Part shown: one piece after another, positions 63,233-64,000 of the stretch | How the letters are laid out: every line of letters starts with the position of its first letter | Position numbering within the stretch: position 1 is the first letter of the stretch | Assembly (NCBI GenBank): GCA_000231825.2 | Contig: JH720332.1 | Location: forward strand, 345,766 to 409,765 | DNA length: 64,000 nt | Source of the DNA: Tetrahymena elliotti 4EA | Lineage: Eukaryota > Ciliophora > Oligohymenophorea > Hymenostomatida > Tetrahymenidae | Direction: 5' to 3' | Notes under the pieces: model-generated | Seen by the model: the letters and a program-made list of their open reading frames with translations, nothing else | What the model was told of the DNA's origin: nothing | Databases searched by the model: none | Made by a program: the position numbers and the translations under genes

Positions 63233-64000
63233 CTTAGGTCAATATTCAAAATTTAGAGATTAGAGCATTATGCTAACTGAGATCCTAATCCTTATGTGCC
63301 CATCTCCCCTGTATTAGTATTACTTTTAAAAATTATAAAAATAGATATTTAAATAAAGATAAAAAGAAATACAATATAAATTTCATTTAAATCTGAAAAT
63401 TTAACATAAAAAGTAAGGAATGAGTCAAGCAAATATCAAGTAAACTATTATTTATTCATTCAAAAATGAATTATTAAAATTGAAATACAACTTTTACATC
63501 AAGAAAAGAGTCAATGATTAAACATTTGAGAGTTTTGATAACTGAGATCCTAATACTTTTAAGCTCATTTCACCAATATTATTACCCCTTTTTAATATAA
63601 AAAATAAGTATTGAATACTAAAATTTGTCAGTCGTTCTTAAATAAAATCTTTATTTATTTATTCAAAAATACATAATTAGTATTGAAACCCTTTTTTTAC
63701 ATAAAATCAAGGATTAAAGTTTATAGATTAGAGCATTTTTCTAACTCAGATCCTAATTTTTATACATCTGCTTCACCAATTTTATTATAACTTTTAAAAA
63801 ATTATAAAAATAAATAAATAAATAAAAAAAAAATTTAAATAAATATGAAAACTAAAAATAAATATTAAGGGTTGACCATAACAAATATCAATTAAACCAA
63901 CTAAAATTATTCTATAACTCAATAATCAAAGTTCTTAAAAATTAAATCAAAAAGGTACTAATATTGAAATATTATTATTACCTCAAACCAAGATCCAAAG
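63233..64000 (-). CDS. LRR exon array (array 4), 3' part, runs off the window
   Basis: Minus-strand exons 64000-63982 (partial), 63790-63701, 63587-63498 and 63322-63233. The three complete ones are exactly 90 nt, phase 2, each one LRR (YNKIGEADVQKLGSELEKCS then NLQTLILDF; NTNTGEMGTQGLGSQLAQCS then NLQILNIDL). Acceptors TTTTAAAAG and donors GTAAAAATAG match those of the 39.8-kb gene, so this is a paralogue in inverse orientation. The 5' exons lie outside the window, and the terminal exon downstream was not found. Confidence 0.75.

Noticed and set aside
1..64000. CRISPR arrays, rRNA, tRNA, telomere repeats
   Set aside because: The regularly spaced ladder might be mistaken for a repeat-spacer array, but its fixed elements are splice signals of a few bases, not repeats. 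I saw no tRNA cloverleaf, rRNA core or G4T2-type telomere.

Overview
The window reads as ciliate nuclear DNA. It is extremely AT-rich, and long protein-like frames run only if TAA and TAG encode Gln and TGA is the sole stop. Introns are GT-AG and mostly about 50-80 nt. This points to a Tetrahymena-like oligohymenophorean rather than Paramecium, whose introns are about 25 nt. I cannot name the species. A decayed Tc1/mariner element, gene relics and tandem exon arrays would suit a germline (micronuclear) or poorly maintained somatic region, but the sequence alone does not settle this.

Layout. 1.9-2.6 kb: small LRR-type protein. 3.4-4.0 kb: possible small ORF. 4.3-6.2 kb: protein kinase copy 1. 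6.5-11.3 kb: the most unusual feature, a ladder of about 70 micro-exons, nearly all exactly 3 nt, separated by introns of about 60 nt. Joined in one constant phase they read about 82 codons without a stop. 12.3-12.8 kb: small membrane-protein-like ORF with an internal TGA. 13.2-16.5 kb (minus): secreted Cys-rich repeat protein, 1022 codons, with one TGA at a Cys position. 17.5-20.3 kb: LRR array with one LRR per 90-nt exon. 21.1-23.2 kb: kinase copy 2, near-identical to copy 1 over its core. 23.5-24.7 kb: mariner-like element with long inverted repeats. 25.9-34.3 kb (minus): long LRR exon array downstream of a third kinase (35.3-37.7 kb, minus). 39.8-42.5 kb: complete nine-exon LRR gene, followed by two broken paralogues (43.1-43.8 and 53.8-54.5 kb). 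A related array enters on the minus strand at 63.2-64 kb.

Three ordinary genes lie among these: a Gln-rich/coiled-coil protein (44.9-46.9 kb), a 1448-residue LRR protein of ciliary type (47.9-53.3 kb, minus) and an 818-residue protein with repeated Cys-Thr/Val-Phe-x-Pro motifs (58.6-61.6 kb, minus). A 257-codon hypothetical sits at 56.9-57.6 kb (minus).

Common theme. The LRR arrays and the micro-exon ladder use phase-2 introns around exons whose lengths are multiples of three. Such exons can be gained, lost or skipped without breaking the frame. The LRR arrays visibly undergo this turnover, with lost donors, frameshifted exons and broken first exons. The ladder takes the same symmetry to one codon per exon. 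The last readable exon of kinase copy 1 ends in the phase the ladder needs, so the ladder may be that kinase's C-terminal extension. All exon calls come from reading the sequence; none is tested against RNA.
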